64,000 bases of DNA from Gammaproteobacteria bacterium (GTDB lineage Bacteria > Pseudomonadota > Gammaproteobacteria > Pseudomonadales > Balneatricaceae), in NCBI GenBank assembly GCA_024230095.1, contig JAAERS010000271.1, positions 1 through 64,000 on the forward strand, written 5' to 3'. The translations under genes were made by a program, and so were the position numbers. Under the pieces are notes generated by a model that was not told the origin of the DNA, searched no databases, and worked only from the letters and a program-made list of their open reading frames with translations. Of this stretch, positions 18,261-27,317 are shown in pieces. The stretch's first letter is position 1, and each line of letters opens with the position of its first letter.

Positions 18261-18995
18261 ATGAATATTTGGCAGTATCAGCCAAAACCTGGCACACCTC
18301 TGTACAAGGTCGTAGAAAACTACCTGCGTGATCAGATCAATGGAGGCGAATTATCCCCTGGCGACTTGATCCCTTCAGAACCCCAACTAGCAGAGCGCTT
18401 AAACGTCAGTGGTGGAACCGTAAAAAAAGCTATAGAAAATCTAGTACACGAGAACTTACTGTATCGCCATCAAGGCAAAGGCACTTACGTATCCCGTATT
18501 GATTTCAATAACAGTCTGTTTAAGTTTTTTACCTACGGCAACCCTTCAGGAAACCCGGTACGCATTCACAAAGAAACGCCCACCCGGGAATTACGTCAAG
18601 GCAGTGAAAAGATATGCCAGCGCTTAAATGTTCCTACACACACAGAACTGCTATACATTGAGCGAATTGGTTATCGGGATGACAAACCCGTACTGATCGA
18701 GAAATGCTGGTGGATTGCCGACATGGTGCGTGGTTTGGAAAAAGAAGAAGTGCATATTCCAGATTTATTATATGCGGTGGTGGTCGATCAATTCAATTTA
18801 CCCATCATTCGTTCTGAAGAGTCTCTTACGGCTGAAGCTGCCAACCTGAGCACCTCCAAGGTACTCGAAGTTGAACCGGGTGCGCCTTTAGTGGTGCTGC
18901 ACCGCACCACCTATAGCCGTGATAATACGCCCGTGGAATTTCGTATTACCCGTGGACGGCCTGACAGCTTCAGTTACCGAACAGAGATTCGCTAG
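18261..18995 (+). CDS. GntR-family regulator with UTRA effector domain (HutC type)
   Basis: A 244-residue regulator. Residues 10-75 are the winged helix (LYKVVENYLRDQINGGELSPG, PSEPQLAERLNVSGGTVKKA, HQGKGTYVSR). The rest is a UTRA domain (LLYIERIGYRDDKPVLIEKCWW, EPGAPLVVLHRTTYSRDNTPVEF) that binds a small effector. GGAAGATCCT before the ATG at 18261 provides the ribosome site. It is divergent from the fused transporter gene, so it probably controls the transporter-sauS-sauT operon in response to its substrate or a CoA/acid intermediate. Confidence 0.88.
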   Translation: MNIWQYQPKPGTPLYKVVENYLRDQINGGELSPGDLIPSEPQLAERLNVSGGTVKKAIENLVHENLLYRHQGKGTYVSRIDFNNSLFKFFTYGNPSGNPVRIHKETPTRELRQGSEKICQRLNVPTHTELLYIERIGYRDDKPVLIEKCWWIADMVRGLEKEEVHIPDLLYAVVVDQFNLPIIRSEESLTAEAANLSTSKVLEVEPGAPLVVLHRTTYSRDNTPVEFRITRGRPDSFSYRTEIR

Positions 18996-19061
18996 GCCCC
19001 ATTACACCGCGCCGCCATTACAGGCCAAGGCGACTCTAGGGGTGGCCAAAACTCGGTTGGT

Positions 19062-19316
19062 TTAACTAATTTCGCCCAACTGCCTTGCCATCCAAATAGC
19101 CAACTTATGTTGCATATTTGGCAAGTTTTCCTGATCACCTGCCAAGGGCTGCATCAGCTTATCATGCACCAGCAAACGATAAATGTATTCGATCTTAGCA
19201 TTGTGTGAGTCGGTTGCTTCAAATTGCGCAACGCCACGTTTTTCGGCGTAGTTCATGCCAAATTGAATGGCTTTTTTGAGTAATTCTTTTTCGTTTTTTA
19301 ACTTTTTCACTACCAT
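19062..19316 (-). CDS. Small conserved protein, DUF5062-like
   Basis: An 84-residue, Lys-rich soluble protein (KKLKNEKELLKKAIQFGMNYA, FEATDSHNAKIEYIYRLLVHDKLMQPL, NMQHKLAIWMARQLG). It resembles the small DUF5062 proteins that I recall from Vibrio and Shewanella, nearly full length. No function is known. It stands alone between the GntR gene (convergent) and a small exported-protein gene. Confidence 0.75.
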   Translation of the reverse strand: MVVKKLKNEKELLKKAIQFGMNYAEKRGVAQFEATDSHNAKIEYIYRLLVHDKLMQPLAGDQENLPNMQHKLAIWMARQLGEIS

Positions 19317-19461
19317 TCCTTACTTGGCCCTGCGACAAATAGTTGGTTCATAACAATGCCGCAAAGTCCCTGAATAAAGTAACTATGAGTATAGCCGCTT
19401 TTGCATTAAATACACCAACAACCCTGGTATTATCCAAACAGCCAACTATAAAACTAATGGT

Positions 19462-19710
19462 TTATTGCTTGCGCGGAATACACTCCATTTGCACGGCGTT
19501 GGTATTACCACCTGTCGCCAGCATAATGCACACATAATCTGGATTATGCTCAGGCACAAATTCGTAAACCCGGGCATCATAACCGTACACGTCCACCTTA
19601 TAGCGCACTGCCTCCTTGGTTGCAAAGTTCATGGTAGCAATAGAGTCCATAAGCCCCGCTTGAGCCACCGGCGCCATACACAGTGCTGCTATGAGTAGGT
19701 ATTTTTTCAT
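19462..19710 (-). CDS. Small exported protein of unknown function
   Basis: An 82-residue protein with a clear signal peptide (MKKYLLIAALCMAPVAQA, cleaved after AQA). The mature 64 residues contain two Cys (in DYVCIMLAT and QMECIPRKQ) that could form a disulfide in the periplasm. I do not recognise the family. Its ribosome-binding site lies in the 3' arm of a stem-loop described separately. Its own unit, with no obvious partner. Confidence 0.7.
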   Translation of the reverse strand: MKKYLLIAALCMAPVAQAGLMDSIATMNFATKEAVRYKVDVYGYDARVYEFVPEHNPDYVCIMLATGGNTNAVQMECIPRKQ

Positions 19711-19713
19711 ATC

Positions 19714-19750
19714 AATAAGCCTTTTGAGTCGCGTTAATCAAAGGCTTATT
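19714..19750 (-). promoter_or_regulatory. 5'-leader stem-loop that covers the ribosome-binding site of the small exported protein
   Basis: On the minus strand the mRNA reads AATAAGCCTTT, a 15-base loop, then AAAGGCTTATT, a perfect 11-bp stem ending three bases before the ATG at 19710. The only Shine-Dalgarno candidate, AAAGG, is in the 3' arm and would be masked while the stem is closed. The stem is mainly A-U, so it could melt with temperature or be opened by a factor. A terminator is less likely since no T-run follows. Confidence 0.5.
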
Positions 19751-19815
19751 GTAACGTCAAGAACGGCAACTAGCTGCAAAAAATATCGACTTTAAAGGGC
19801 CTTTTTTTATTGTGC

Positions 19816-21060
19816 CTAGTGGTGCCCCGGTTGTTGGCGACCCAGTAGCAAATAACCAATAATCAAAAATACCACTGCCACTGCCATCCCTGCACGATCG
19901 GTACCGAACAAGGTAAACAAAATGCCGTACAACAGGGGGCCAAGAAACGATGTGGCTTTGCCAGAAATCATGTAAAGGCCAAAGATACGAGCACGTTGGT
20001 CGGCGGGGATAATTCTCGCCACCACGGTCCGGCTAGCCGATTGAATGGGGCCAATGAAGAAGCCCGTGGTCAGGGCCGAGGCCCAGAAAAATGCCTTATT
20101 AGGAGAAATAAGCACCACAAATGCCAACACGATCAAACATATCAAGGACAGCCTGACGGTTCTGAACCCGCCCAAGCGATCTTCTAACCAACCCACGGAA
20201 GCGGCACCTAGGCCGGCCGTCAAATTAATCGCAATGGCAAAGCCAATCACTTCATCCTGGGTAAAGCCGAAAACATTGGTAGCATAGATACCACCAAAGG
20301 CAAAAATCACCACAAGAGCATCGGCATAGAGCATCCTAGCAACCAAAAAACGTACCAAACCGGGTATGGTTTGGGCCGTTTTAACACCTTGTTTTATGGT
20401 GGCCAATATCGACAAACTGTGGGTTTTTATTTTTGGTTCCTTAATCCAAAAAAACAGGGGTAAGCCAAATACCAAAAACCAAAGTGCTGCAAAGGGCATG
20501 GTCACTCTGACCTGCTCTGCTATGGCTTTATCAAGGCCAAACGGAGGCTGTTCAGGCAGAATAAAAAGCATCAAAACCAAGGCTAGGCAAAAGATGGCAC
20601 CAAAATAACCAGCAGCCCAAGAAAAGCCAGACACGCTGCCTATTTTGTCATTTGAGACAACCGAGGGCAAAAGCGCGTTATAAAAGGTAAACAAGCTTTC
20701 CATAGCGACAATGGAAATGAATGACAAGATCAGTGCATACCACATCCAACTGGCGTTGGGTTCCACCCACCAAAGCATACCCGTGGCCACAATACCGGTC
20801 CCCATCATGATAGCAAGCCAGGTTTTGCGGTTGCCATTGCGGTCGGCACTGGCACCCAAAATAGGACAAATAATTGCAATGGTCAGGGCTGCCAACGAGT
20901 TCATCCATGCCCATTCGGCACTGCCTGTCTCAGGTGATACGGATGACACATAATAAACCGCAAAGACAAAGGTCGCATGCAGGGTAGGAATGGGGGAACT
21001 GGCCCAGTCAAAAAGGCCATAAGCGATTTTTGGTTTGAGGGTATAAGTTTGATTGTCCAT
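19816..21060 (-). CDS. MFS permease of the UMF1/Atg22-like family
   Basis: A 414-residue, twelve-segment permease. The opening AYGLFDWASSPIPTLHATFVFAVYY and the middle segment GPIQSASRTVVARIIPADQRARIFGLY are hallmarks of the UMF1 (Atg22-like) group, implicated in amino-acid or peptide efflux in other organisms. ADRNGNRKTWL gives the MFS loop 2-3 motif. It lies 97 bases after the hydrolase gene on the same strand; whether it belongs to that unit is unclear. Confidence 0.85.
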   Translation of the reverse strand: MDNQTYTLKPKIAYGLFDWASSPIPTLHATFVFAVYYVSSVSPETGSAEWAWMNSLAALTIAIICPILGASADRNGNRKTWLAIMMGTGIVATGMLWWVEPNASWMWYALILSFISIVAMESLFTFYNALLPSVVSNDKIGSVSGFSWAAGYFGAIFCLALVLMLFILPEQPPFGLDKAIAEQVRVTMPFAALWFLVFGLPLFFWIKEPKIKTHSLSILATIKQGVKTAQTIPGLVRFLVARMLYADALVVIFAFGGIYATNVFGFTQDEVIGFAIAINLTAGLGAASVGWLEDRLGGFRTVRLSLICLIVLAFVVLISPNKAFFWASALTTGFFIGPIQSASRTVVARIIPADQRARIFGLYMISGKATSFLGPLLYGILFTLFGTDRAGMAVAVVFLIIGYLLLGRQQPGHH

Positions 21061-21157
21061 CTTGTTTTATTCTCTTATGTTGATGGCTTAACAGTAGTTT
21101 GCTTACTGTTGTGGTGACCACTAGGATAAACACCGGTGCCTTAGAAGGCAAATAGGT

Positions 21158-22078
21158 TTAGTGGCCTATGGATTCTTGATCCTGCAGTGAACTTTTACAT
21201 TTGCTTGGGGCGCCTATGTCGGCATGCTGGTGCAGCCATTGCAACATTTTAGTCACCCCAGAGGTAGTTTGCGATGGGCTACAAATATCCCCAAGCACCA
21301 CATGCTGGCCAGGGTCGTCCTCGCTATTGAGTACTGGATTATGAATACTGACATGGCCACCCATGCGAGCGCTAATTTTGCGCACCCAATAAGCCGAGAC
21401 TGTCTGATCTTGATCACAGAACCAGAATAATGCCGGCACGGTAATACTAGCGTGATGGACGTTACGGGCTGCGTTGATAACGTATTTCATTTTGCCGGCG
21501 GCAATGGTGGGGTATCGCACTGTCCAGCAGGCTGCATGATCGGCATTTAACGGCTCAAAAGAGCGCTCTTTGCCGAACAATATTGGCACCCAAAAATAGG
21601 CGCCTGGCAGTTGCAGAACACTAGCTTTTAAGCGTGACTTGAGGCCAAAATTAGGCGCCACATAGATTACCGCTGCTGCCTCATAGCCCATACCCAGCGC
21701 GATATGCAATAAGGTACAACCGGTAGAACAACCCATTAGTATGACTCGGTCTCCTAGAGTATGACCAATGTTAATGGCAGCAATGGTATCGGCAAGCCAC
21801 TGCTGATAGGTAACATCCGCCAAAGCCTGACCATCTTGTCCATGACCAGCTAGGCGAGTGAAAAACAGATTGGCCCCCAGCGCTTTTGCCACCAGATCTG
21901 GTACCGGTCGGATTTCATTGCGACTGGCAGAAAAGCCATGCACATAGACTATGCTAACTGTGGTTTTGGTACCGGGCTTTCCGGCCCAAACTATGGTTTT
22001 CTCTGTGTCGGGACGCAAGTCTCGAACGGTTTTTTCTGTGGCGGCTAGAACCTGATCCAAGTTTTCAATATTAATCAC
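21158..22078 (-). CDS. Alpha/beta hydrolase
   Basis: A 306-residue hydrolase when started at the GTG at 22078; there is no ATG before the active site, so a GTG (or a TTG four codons on) must be used. The nucleophile elbow is GCSTG with Ser118, the oxyanion segment is YVHGFSASRNE, and likely acid and base are the Asp in FCDQDQTVSAYW and the His in DPGQHVVLGD. The start overlaps the stop of the upstream MFS gene by eight bases, suggesting coupled translation. The product may cleave an ester or lipid-like molecule taken up by that permease; substrate unknown. Confidence 0.75.
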   Translation of the reverse strand: MINIENLDQVLAATEKTVRDLRPDTEKTIVWAGKPGTKTTVSIVYVHGFSASRNEIRPVPDLVAKALGANLFFTRLAGHGQDGQALADVTYQQWLADTIAAINIGHTLGDRVILMGCSTGCTLLHIALGMGYEAAAVIYVAPNFGLKSRLKASVLQLPGAYFWVPILFGKERSFEPLNADHAACWTVRYPTIAAGKMKYVINAARNVHHASITVPALFWFCDQDQTVSAYWVRKISARMGGHVSIHNPVLNSEDDPGQHVVLGDICSPSQTTSGVTKMLQWLHQHADIGAPSKCKSSLQDQESIGH

Positions 22079-23423
22079 TACTGTTATCCATAGCGGCGCG
22101 CCCAAGCGAGGGACGATAAACAAATACTAATGTCACAATAGCCAATAACAACACAGCCGCTGGAATCAAGGTAATACTGGCCTGCAGTGCCGTCACCGCA
22201 GCGTCTGACTGATCTACTTTACCTTGCGTGGTTTCCTGCCAACCGTTGGCACCCAGTATTAATGCCAAACACATGGGAGCAAAGGCATTGGCAACTTTTT
22301 GGCCAAACAGCCAGATAGCAGAGAAGGCCCCCTCTATTGCTTGCCCTGTTTTTTGGCGGGTAATATCCATCAAATCCGGATACATAGCCCACGGAATTTG
22401 CTGGTATGCACCATTTGCCATACCCGCTAATACAAACATGCCCGCCATAGTAGTGACATTGACTGAGGGCATTACTTGGTGCAGAGCGAGTAACAACAAA
22501 ATATACAAGCTCAACCCCAAAACCAGCGCCCCCAGTTTCCCAAGTTTAGCGGATACCAATACCCACACCGCCTGTGACAAGATAGAACCCACAACAAAAG
22601 CAGCAAACATGAGTGACAGTACCGTCAGGGCCCCGGCGGCACCAGATAACATGGTCATGCCGTTATCCATAATCAAGTAGAGGGCGGCAAAGGGTAAGCC
22701 CGCCGTGATCAGAGCAACAGCGAAGGTCATAATGCCATAGCTTACGGTGAGAATAGAAAAAGATCGGTTTGATAGCACTAACTTAACGATGGCAACAAAA
22801 CCCATGCTGCTGGGCTGGTGAATGCGAGGGGCTTTACGGGTAAAAAACAAAGACAACCAAATGGCTCCCACTATCAGAGGAGACACATATACAGCGGCCA
22901 TGGCATGGCCCATGTCACTGGCTAGCTTGGGGATTAGGGCACCACCTACCAGAATGCCCACACTGGCAAAACCCATGCGCCAGCCAGTCATGACCGACCT
23001 TTCTTGTGGGTTCTGAGTCATTTCTCCTGCCGTGGCACCATAGGGAATGGCCACCATAGTAAAACCGATGGTAGCCAAACCAAAAAATCCGGTTACCCAT
23101 GCGATAGCGATGGTCGTATTGGCTCCACTGGGCACAGAAAACAGCCCAATGATACCACCCACCATCAACAAGGCACCAATGAACATCCAAGGTGCACGGC
23201 GACCCCAACGGCTTTGTGTTTTGTCAGAAATATAGCCCACGATAGGGTCTGTAATAATATCGAAAACAAGAACGCCTGTTGTTACCAGGCCTGCTATATC
23301 GATTGGTACACCAAGATAAGACGTGAGATATGCCAATACCAGTAATTGCTTGACAATAACAAAGACGACAATGCCCATGTCAGCCAAGCCCCAGCCAGCT
23401 TTTTGCCCCAAAGATAAGCCCAT
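22071..23423 (-). CDS. MFS permease of the GPH (glycoside-pentoside-hexuronide) family
   Basis: A 450-residue, twelve-segment symporter. MGLSLGQKAGWGLADMG at the start and the segment DIITDPIVGYISDKTQSRWG followed by RRAPWMFIGAL are diagnostic of GPH cation symporters (PF13347), as is YGATAGEMTQNPQERS. Such proteins import sugars or, in many proteobacteria, other organic solutes. It is translationally coupled to the alpha/beta hydrolase. No glycosidase is nearby, so a sugar substrate is not supported. Confidence 0.88.
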   Translation of the reverse strand: MGLSLGQKAGWGLADMGIVVFVIVKQLLVLAYLTSYLGVPIDIAGLVTTGVLVFDIITDPIVGYISDKTQSRWGRRAPWMFIGALLMVGGIIGLFSVPSGANTTIAIAWVTGFFGLATIGFTMVAIPYGATAGEMTQNPQERSVMTGWRMGFASVGILVGGALIPKLASDMGHAMAAVYVSPLIVGAIWLSLFFTRKAPRIHQPSSMGFVAIVKLVLSNRSFSILTVSYGIMTFAVALITAGLPFAALYLIMDNGMTMLSGAAGALTVLSLMFAAFVVGSILSQAVWVLVSAKLGKLGALVLGLSLYILLLLALHQVMPSVNVTTMAGMFVLAGMANGAYQQIPWAMYPDLMDITRQKTGQAIEGAFSAIWLFGQKVANAFAPMCLALILGANGWQETTQGKVDQSDAAVTALQASITLIPAAVLLLAIVTLVFVYRPSLGRAAMDNSSD

Positions 23424-23727
23424 ACGATGTTTCCCTGTGCCACATCCGCCTATCTGGGATAGTAGAATGAGACTATTGTTATTTTAATCTCATCGGATTA
23501 CATCACATTGGTTTAATTGGGGCAAACTGACTGTCGGGTCTAGTTTACTGCAATTGGTTTAGGGGATTATTGGGCAAATTCCGGTCACTTTCATGTGGCA
23601 TCCCCTTTTTCTGCCACACAATCGGCAGGCTAAATATTCTCTAGGCTACTTTTCATAACACGAGCATTGGCTTTCCGACAGGGAGCTTTTATACTCAATG
23701 GTCTACACGCTGACTAGGATTATTTGG
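23424..23727. other. 304-base divergent intergenic region
   Basis: It separates the leftward GPH permease from the rightward DUF599 gene and should hold both promoters. It contains a perfect inverted repeat, TGTGGCA (23594-23600) and TGCCACA (23612-23618), with an 11-base loop, and a 9-base direct repeat ATTGGTTTA at 23505-23513 and 23552-23560. No RNA gene is recognisable. Confidence 0.5.
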
Positions 23728-24450
23728 ATGCTGCCCAATGACTTTAGCTTCACCCACGCCTGTGCCATTGTATTGCTACTTACTAGCTGGTTTGCTTATT
23801 CCACTATCTTTAAAGTGATGAGTAAGGAATCCATAAACAGCAAGCTGATTGCGGTTAGGTGGCAATGGATAAAACAAATTACGCGTTATGAAAGGAGCCC
23901 TTTCGACGCTATCCTAATTGGTCATATTGTACACTCTGTCGCTTTCTTCGGGTCAGCGACACTCATTGTACTTGCTGGCTTGTTCTCTGTGGCAATCAAT
24001 CTCGACAGCATTCACGCCACCATGATTGGCCTGCATTTTATCAATAATGCCAGCATCGAACTATTCACAATCCATTTTGCTCTACTGGCTGTGGTACTGA
24101 CCATCAGCTTTTTTTCCTTTGTTTATGCCCTGCGTAAGTTGGTCTATGCTATTGCCCTAATAGGTGCCTTACCTGTTATCACTGGCTCCCGAGCCGTAGA
24201 TTACGATGAGGACAGTCTCGATCTGCTTATCGAAGACACCGCCATGGTCGTTACTGAATCACTGAAAACCTTTAATTTTGGTATTCGAGGTTATTACTAT
24301 GCCATCGCTGCTATCTTCTTATTTGTTTCACCTTTGGCCTGTATGCTAGTTACCCTTGTGGCCACCAGCGTGCTAATTTATCGCCAGTTAAGCACCAGTA
24401 CGGCTCATTCTATCAACCAATATGTGCAACAAAGACAACGCCCTAACTAA
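23728..24450 (+). CDS. DUF599 family membrane protein
   Basis: A 240-residue protein with four to five hydrophobic segments. HACAIVLLLTSWFAYS opens the first segment, FDAILIGHIVHSVAFFGSATLIVLAG the second, and FNFGIRGYYYAIAAIFLFVSP the last, matching the DUF599 layout. The ATG at 23728 has AGGA eight bases upstream; an ATG ten codons earlier is possible but has poorer spacing. The function of DUF599 is unknown. Its stop codon overlaps the end of the convergent permease gene by eight bases. Confidence 0.8.
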   Translation: MLPNDFSFTHACAIVLLLTSWFAYSTIFKVMSKESINSKLIAVRWQWIKQITRYERSPFDAILIGHIVHSVAFFGSATLIVLAGLFSVAINLDSIHATMIGLHFINNASIELFTIHFALLAVVLTISFFSFVYALRKLVYAIALIGALPVITGSRAVDYDEDSLDLLIEDTAMVVTESLKTFNFGIRGYYYAIAAIFLFVSPLACMLVTLVATSVLIYRQLSTSTAHSINQYVQQRQRPN

Positions 24451-25315
24451 GCCTTTTTAAGCTATGTTGCCATTGACTAAGGGCCACTGATGATAGAATG
24501 ATAAGGGCCCCTAGGAGCGTGGCCAACGCTGGTTGTTCGGCCAACAACAACCAGGCAAAAGCGATACCATAAACTGGCTCTAAGCTGGCGACAATGGCCG
24601 CGGTGTGGGCCCGGACCTGTTTCAAGCAAGTAATAAACAGGACATGGGGCAAGGCTGTGAGCAAAGCGCCCAGTATCAACACATAAACAACCTCATCAGA
24701 ATCCAGTTGCACGCTCGTGATATCGACCACCAGAAAACAAAATATCGCGGCCAAACCCTGCTGCCATAAACCCAAACGCACACCACCGAATACCTGTACT
24801 AGGGCCTTATTTTGTAGAGCCAAAACAGCAAACAAAGCACCTGAAATCACCCCCCAAACCAAGCCCTGAAAAGCCATATCTTGCCAATCGATGGTTGGAG
24901 CAACTAACCATAACCCAAATACCACCAAGGCTGTGGTAACGCTATCAAATAAGGCCACGCGGCGGCCTTCTGTCAAGGCTTCCAGCAGAGTAACAAACAC
25001 GGGGAATGCCGAAAATCCCACCAGTGCCACACCAACACCAGCTAATTGGATAGCCAAAAAGAAACTCCACCAATGCACAGCCAATACAACACCAGAAATC
25101 AATAATGACAGCCGTAACTGAGGACGCAAATTGGCTGGCCACCAGCCTTGACGTTGTGATTTACTAAATAAACCAACAAATAAGGCCAACGCCAATGCAC
25201 CTATAAGAGTTCGGCCCAAAACCAATTGCATGGCCGGCAGGTCAACCAGTTTACCCATTAAACCAGCGGTGCCAAACAACAGCACGGCTAGGTGTAACTG
25301 CAAGATAGCAGGCAT
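24443..25315 (-). CDS. EamA/DMT-superfamily permease
   Basis: A 290-residue permease with ten hydrophobic segments in two EamA repeats (LHLAVLLFGTAGLMGKLVDLP at the start; VASLEPVYGIAFAWLLLAEQP in the last repeat). It follows the haloacid-dehalogenase-like gene by 13 bases, so the two form an operon. Substrate unknown. The other DMT protein in the window (10877-11869) is clearly different in sequence. Confidence 0.88.
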   Translation of the reverse strand: MPAILQLHLAVLLFGTAGLMGKLVDLPAMQLVLGRTLIGALALALFVGLFSKSQRQGWWPANLRPQLRLSLLISGVVLAVHWWSFFLAIQLAGVGVALVGFSAFPVFVTLLEALTEGRRVALFDSVTTALVVFGLWLVAPTIDWQDMAFQGLVWGVISGALFAVLALQNKALVQVFGGVRLGLWQQGLAAIFCFLVVDITSVQLDSDEVVYVLILGALLTALPHVLFITCLKQVRAHTAAIVASLEPVYGIAFAWLLLAEQPALATLLGALIILSSVALSQWQHSLKRLS

Positions 25316-25328
25316 GAAACAGATCTCC

Positions 25329-26018
25329 CTAAGGCAGGCTTACAATAACATCCAATAGTTGCTCAAGGCTGGCAATAGTCACATCAGGTTGCAGCTCCCA
25401 AGGGTCAAACACATTGGCAGCAGAGCGTTGCAACCATACAGCATGCCAACCAGCTGCTTTGGCGCCAATGACATCAAAGGGATTACTGGAAATCAACACA
25501 CAGTCAGCCCCGCGGCCATGGGCATGTTGCTTGGCAAAGGCATCATAGGTGGTGCCAGCGGGTTTAAAAGTACGCACCTGATTGACGCTAAAGACACCCA
25601 ACAGATATTGTTCAATGCCAGCATGACTAATGACCTGGGCAACACCAGTGGGTGTGCCGTTGGAAAAAGCCCAGCAATCAAGCCCCGATGCCTGCAGCGC
25701 TTGCAAACTGCTTGGCACCTCTTCAAAGGCCGGCAACTCGGCATATTTGGTCATCAAAATTTGCTTATTGGCTTCGCTTAAACCGGTCTGCATGAACGCA
25801 TCTGTGTAATCCAAAGCCGCCTGCGTACAGACACCAAAATCGCGATAGTGTTTTCCCCCGCCCATAGCCGCGCGACGAAAGGTATATTCCAACTGTTTGT
25901 TACGCCACAAGGTAGAAAATGCAACAGCCTGATCACCTACCAGAGATTGAAGCAGACTAACCACGCCGTGAGGATCAATCAAGGTGCCATAAACATCAAA
26001 AGCTAATACTTTGCTCAT
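25329..26018 (-). CDS. Haloacid dehalogenase, type II (HAD superfamily)
   Basis: A 229-residue HAD hydrolase. Motif I is FDVYGTLID with nucleophile Asp8; LWRNKQLEYTFRRA, FSNGTPT, the Lys in RTFKPAG and SSNPFDVIGAKAAGW match type II L-2-haloacid dehalogenases, which hydrolyse 2-chloro- or 2-bromo-acids to 2-hydroxyacids. The ATG at 26018 is taken; a GTG one codon earlier is possible. Co-transcription with a DMT permease suggests either uptake of the acid or export of its product. Fluoroacetate dehalogenases belong to a different fold. Confidence 0.85.
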   Translation of the reverse strand: MSKVLAFDVYGTLIDPHGVVSLLQSLVGDQAVAFSTLWRNKQLEYTFRRAAMGGGKHYRDFGVCTQAALDYTDAFMQTGLSEANKQILMTKYAELPAFEEVPSSLQALQASGLDCWAFSNGTPTGVAQVISHAGIEQYLLGVFSVNQVRTFKPAGTTYDAFAKQHAHGRGADCVLISSNPFDVIGAKAAGWHAVWLQRSAANVFDPWELQPDVTIASLEQLLDVIVSLP

Positions 26019-26166
26019 CACACAGGTCTCTCTATGTCATCGATTTATGAGAATAGCATGAGAAAGGCATGACGTCAGTTGGCAACAACATTATGAAAGT
26101 AATGCCACTTAAGGGGTTTGATCGAACCAACATACCAGGCCCACTACTATTTATCAGTCCTGATAT

Positions 26167-27315
26167 TCAAAAAGACCGAGGCAAACCCAATACGTGCTCT
26201 GAGACATAAGATAAAATTAGATTCGTAGAGATTGGGGCTACCTGATAGAGCCGCGTTTCCCGCAACTTACGTTCAATATCAAACTCCTTGGCAAAACCAA
26301 AGCCACCATGGGTTTGCAAGCAGGTATCACCAGCCGCCCATGACGCCTCGGAAGCCAGTAGCTTGGCGATGTTGGCGTCTTCTCCACAAGCCTTGCCAGC
26401 ATCGAACTTTTGGGCCGCTGTTACAACCATCAATTCTGCTGCTCGCATGCTGGTATAAGCGCGAGCAATAGGGAACTGGACGCCCTGGTTTTGACCAATG
26501 GCACGGCCAAACACCACCCGTTCTGCAGCATAACTTTTAGCGCGATCAATAAAGAATTTGCTATCACCAATGCACTCATAAGCAATCAATATTCGCTCGG
26601 CATTGAGGCTATCCAAAATATACTTAAAGCCCTTGCCCTCTTCGCCTATCAAACTATCAGCGGGAATCCGCATGTCGTTAAACGAAACCTCGGTGCAATG
26701 ATGGTTCATCATCATATCAATAGGTTGCAATTGCATTTCTTGGCCCCGTACTTTTCGCATATCTACCAAGAATACACTCATACCCTGAGACTTTTTTTGG
26801 CATTCCTGTTTGGGTGTGGTGCGAGCCAGCAGTAGCATAAGATCAGAATGTTCAGCGCGACTAATAAATACCTTGCGGCCATTCACCACATAATTATTGG
26901 CATCACGCCGAGCAAAGGTTGTGATCGCTGTGGTGTCAGTACCAGCATCGGGCTCGGTTACCGCAAACGCCTGCAAGCGCAACTGACCAGCGGCAATTTT
27001 AGGCAAATAAGTCTGTTTTTGCTGTTCATTACCATGGCGCAACAGGGTACCCATGGTGTACATCTGAGCATGGCATGCCCCTGGGTGACCACCGCTGCGG
27101 GATAACTCTTCCAATATGACCCCGGCCTCTTGTAACCCCAAGCCCGAGCCACCATAAGTTTCCGGAATCAGGCAGCCCAAAAAGCCACTTTCCACCATGG
27201 CATTAACAAAATCATCCGGGTAAGCGTTGGTGGCCTCTAACTCACGCCAATAGGTGTTGGGATAGTGTGCACATAAGGCGCGCATGGCATGACGAATTTC
27301 CGCATGAGTTTCCAT
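26167..27315 (-). CDS. Acyl-CoA dehydrogenase of the itaconate operon
   Basis: A 382-residue FAD acyl-CoA dehydrogenase: FAVTEPDAGTDTT binds flavin, GEEGKGFKYILDSLNAER starts the C-terminal helical domain, and QTHGGFGFAKEFDIERKLRETRLYQVAP covers the usual active-site region. Where medium-chain enzymes have the catalytic Glu of IYEGT, this one reads LYQVAP, so the base must lie elsewhere. Two ATGs compete, 27318 (overlapping the ccl stop) and 27315; the latter has better spacing from GGGGGAG. Pseudomonas aeruginosa carries an acyl-CoA dehydrogenase in its itaconate operon too. A C5 dicarboxyl-CoA such as methylsuccinyl-CoA is a plausible substrate but unproven. Confidence 0.8.
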   Translation of the reverse strand: METHAEIRHAMRALCAHYPNTYWRELEATNAYPDDFVNAMVESGFLGCLIPETYGGSGLGLQEAGVILEELSRSGGHPGACHAQMYTMGTLLRHGNEQQKQTYLPKIAAGQLRLQAFAVTEPDAGTDTTAITTFARRDANNYVVNGRKVFISRAEHSDLMLLLARTTPKQECQKKSQGMSVFLVDMRKVRGQEMQLQPIDMMMNHHCTEVSFNDMRIPADSLIGEEGKGFKYILDSLNAERILIAYECIGDSKFFIDRAKSYAAERVVFGRAIGQNQGVQFPIARAYTSMRAAELMVVTAAQKFDAGKACGEDANIAKLLASEASWAAGDTCLQTHGGFGFAKEFDIERKLRETRLYQVAPISTNLILSYVSEHVLGLPRSF

Positions 27316-27317
27316 CA

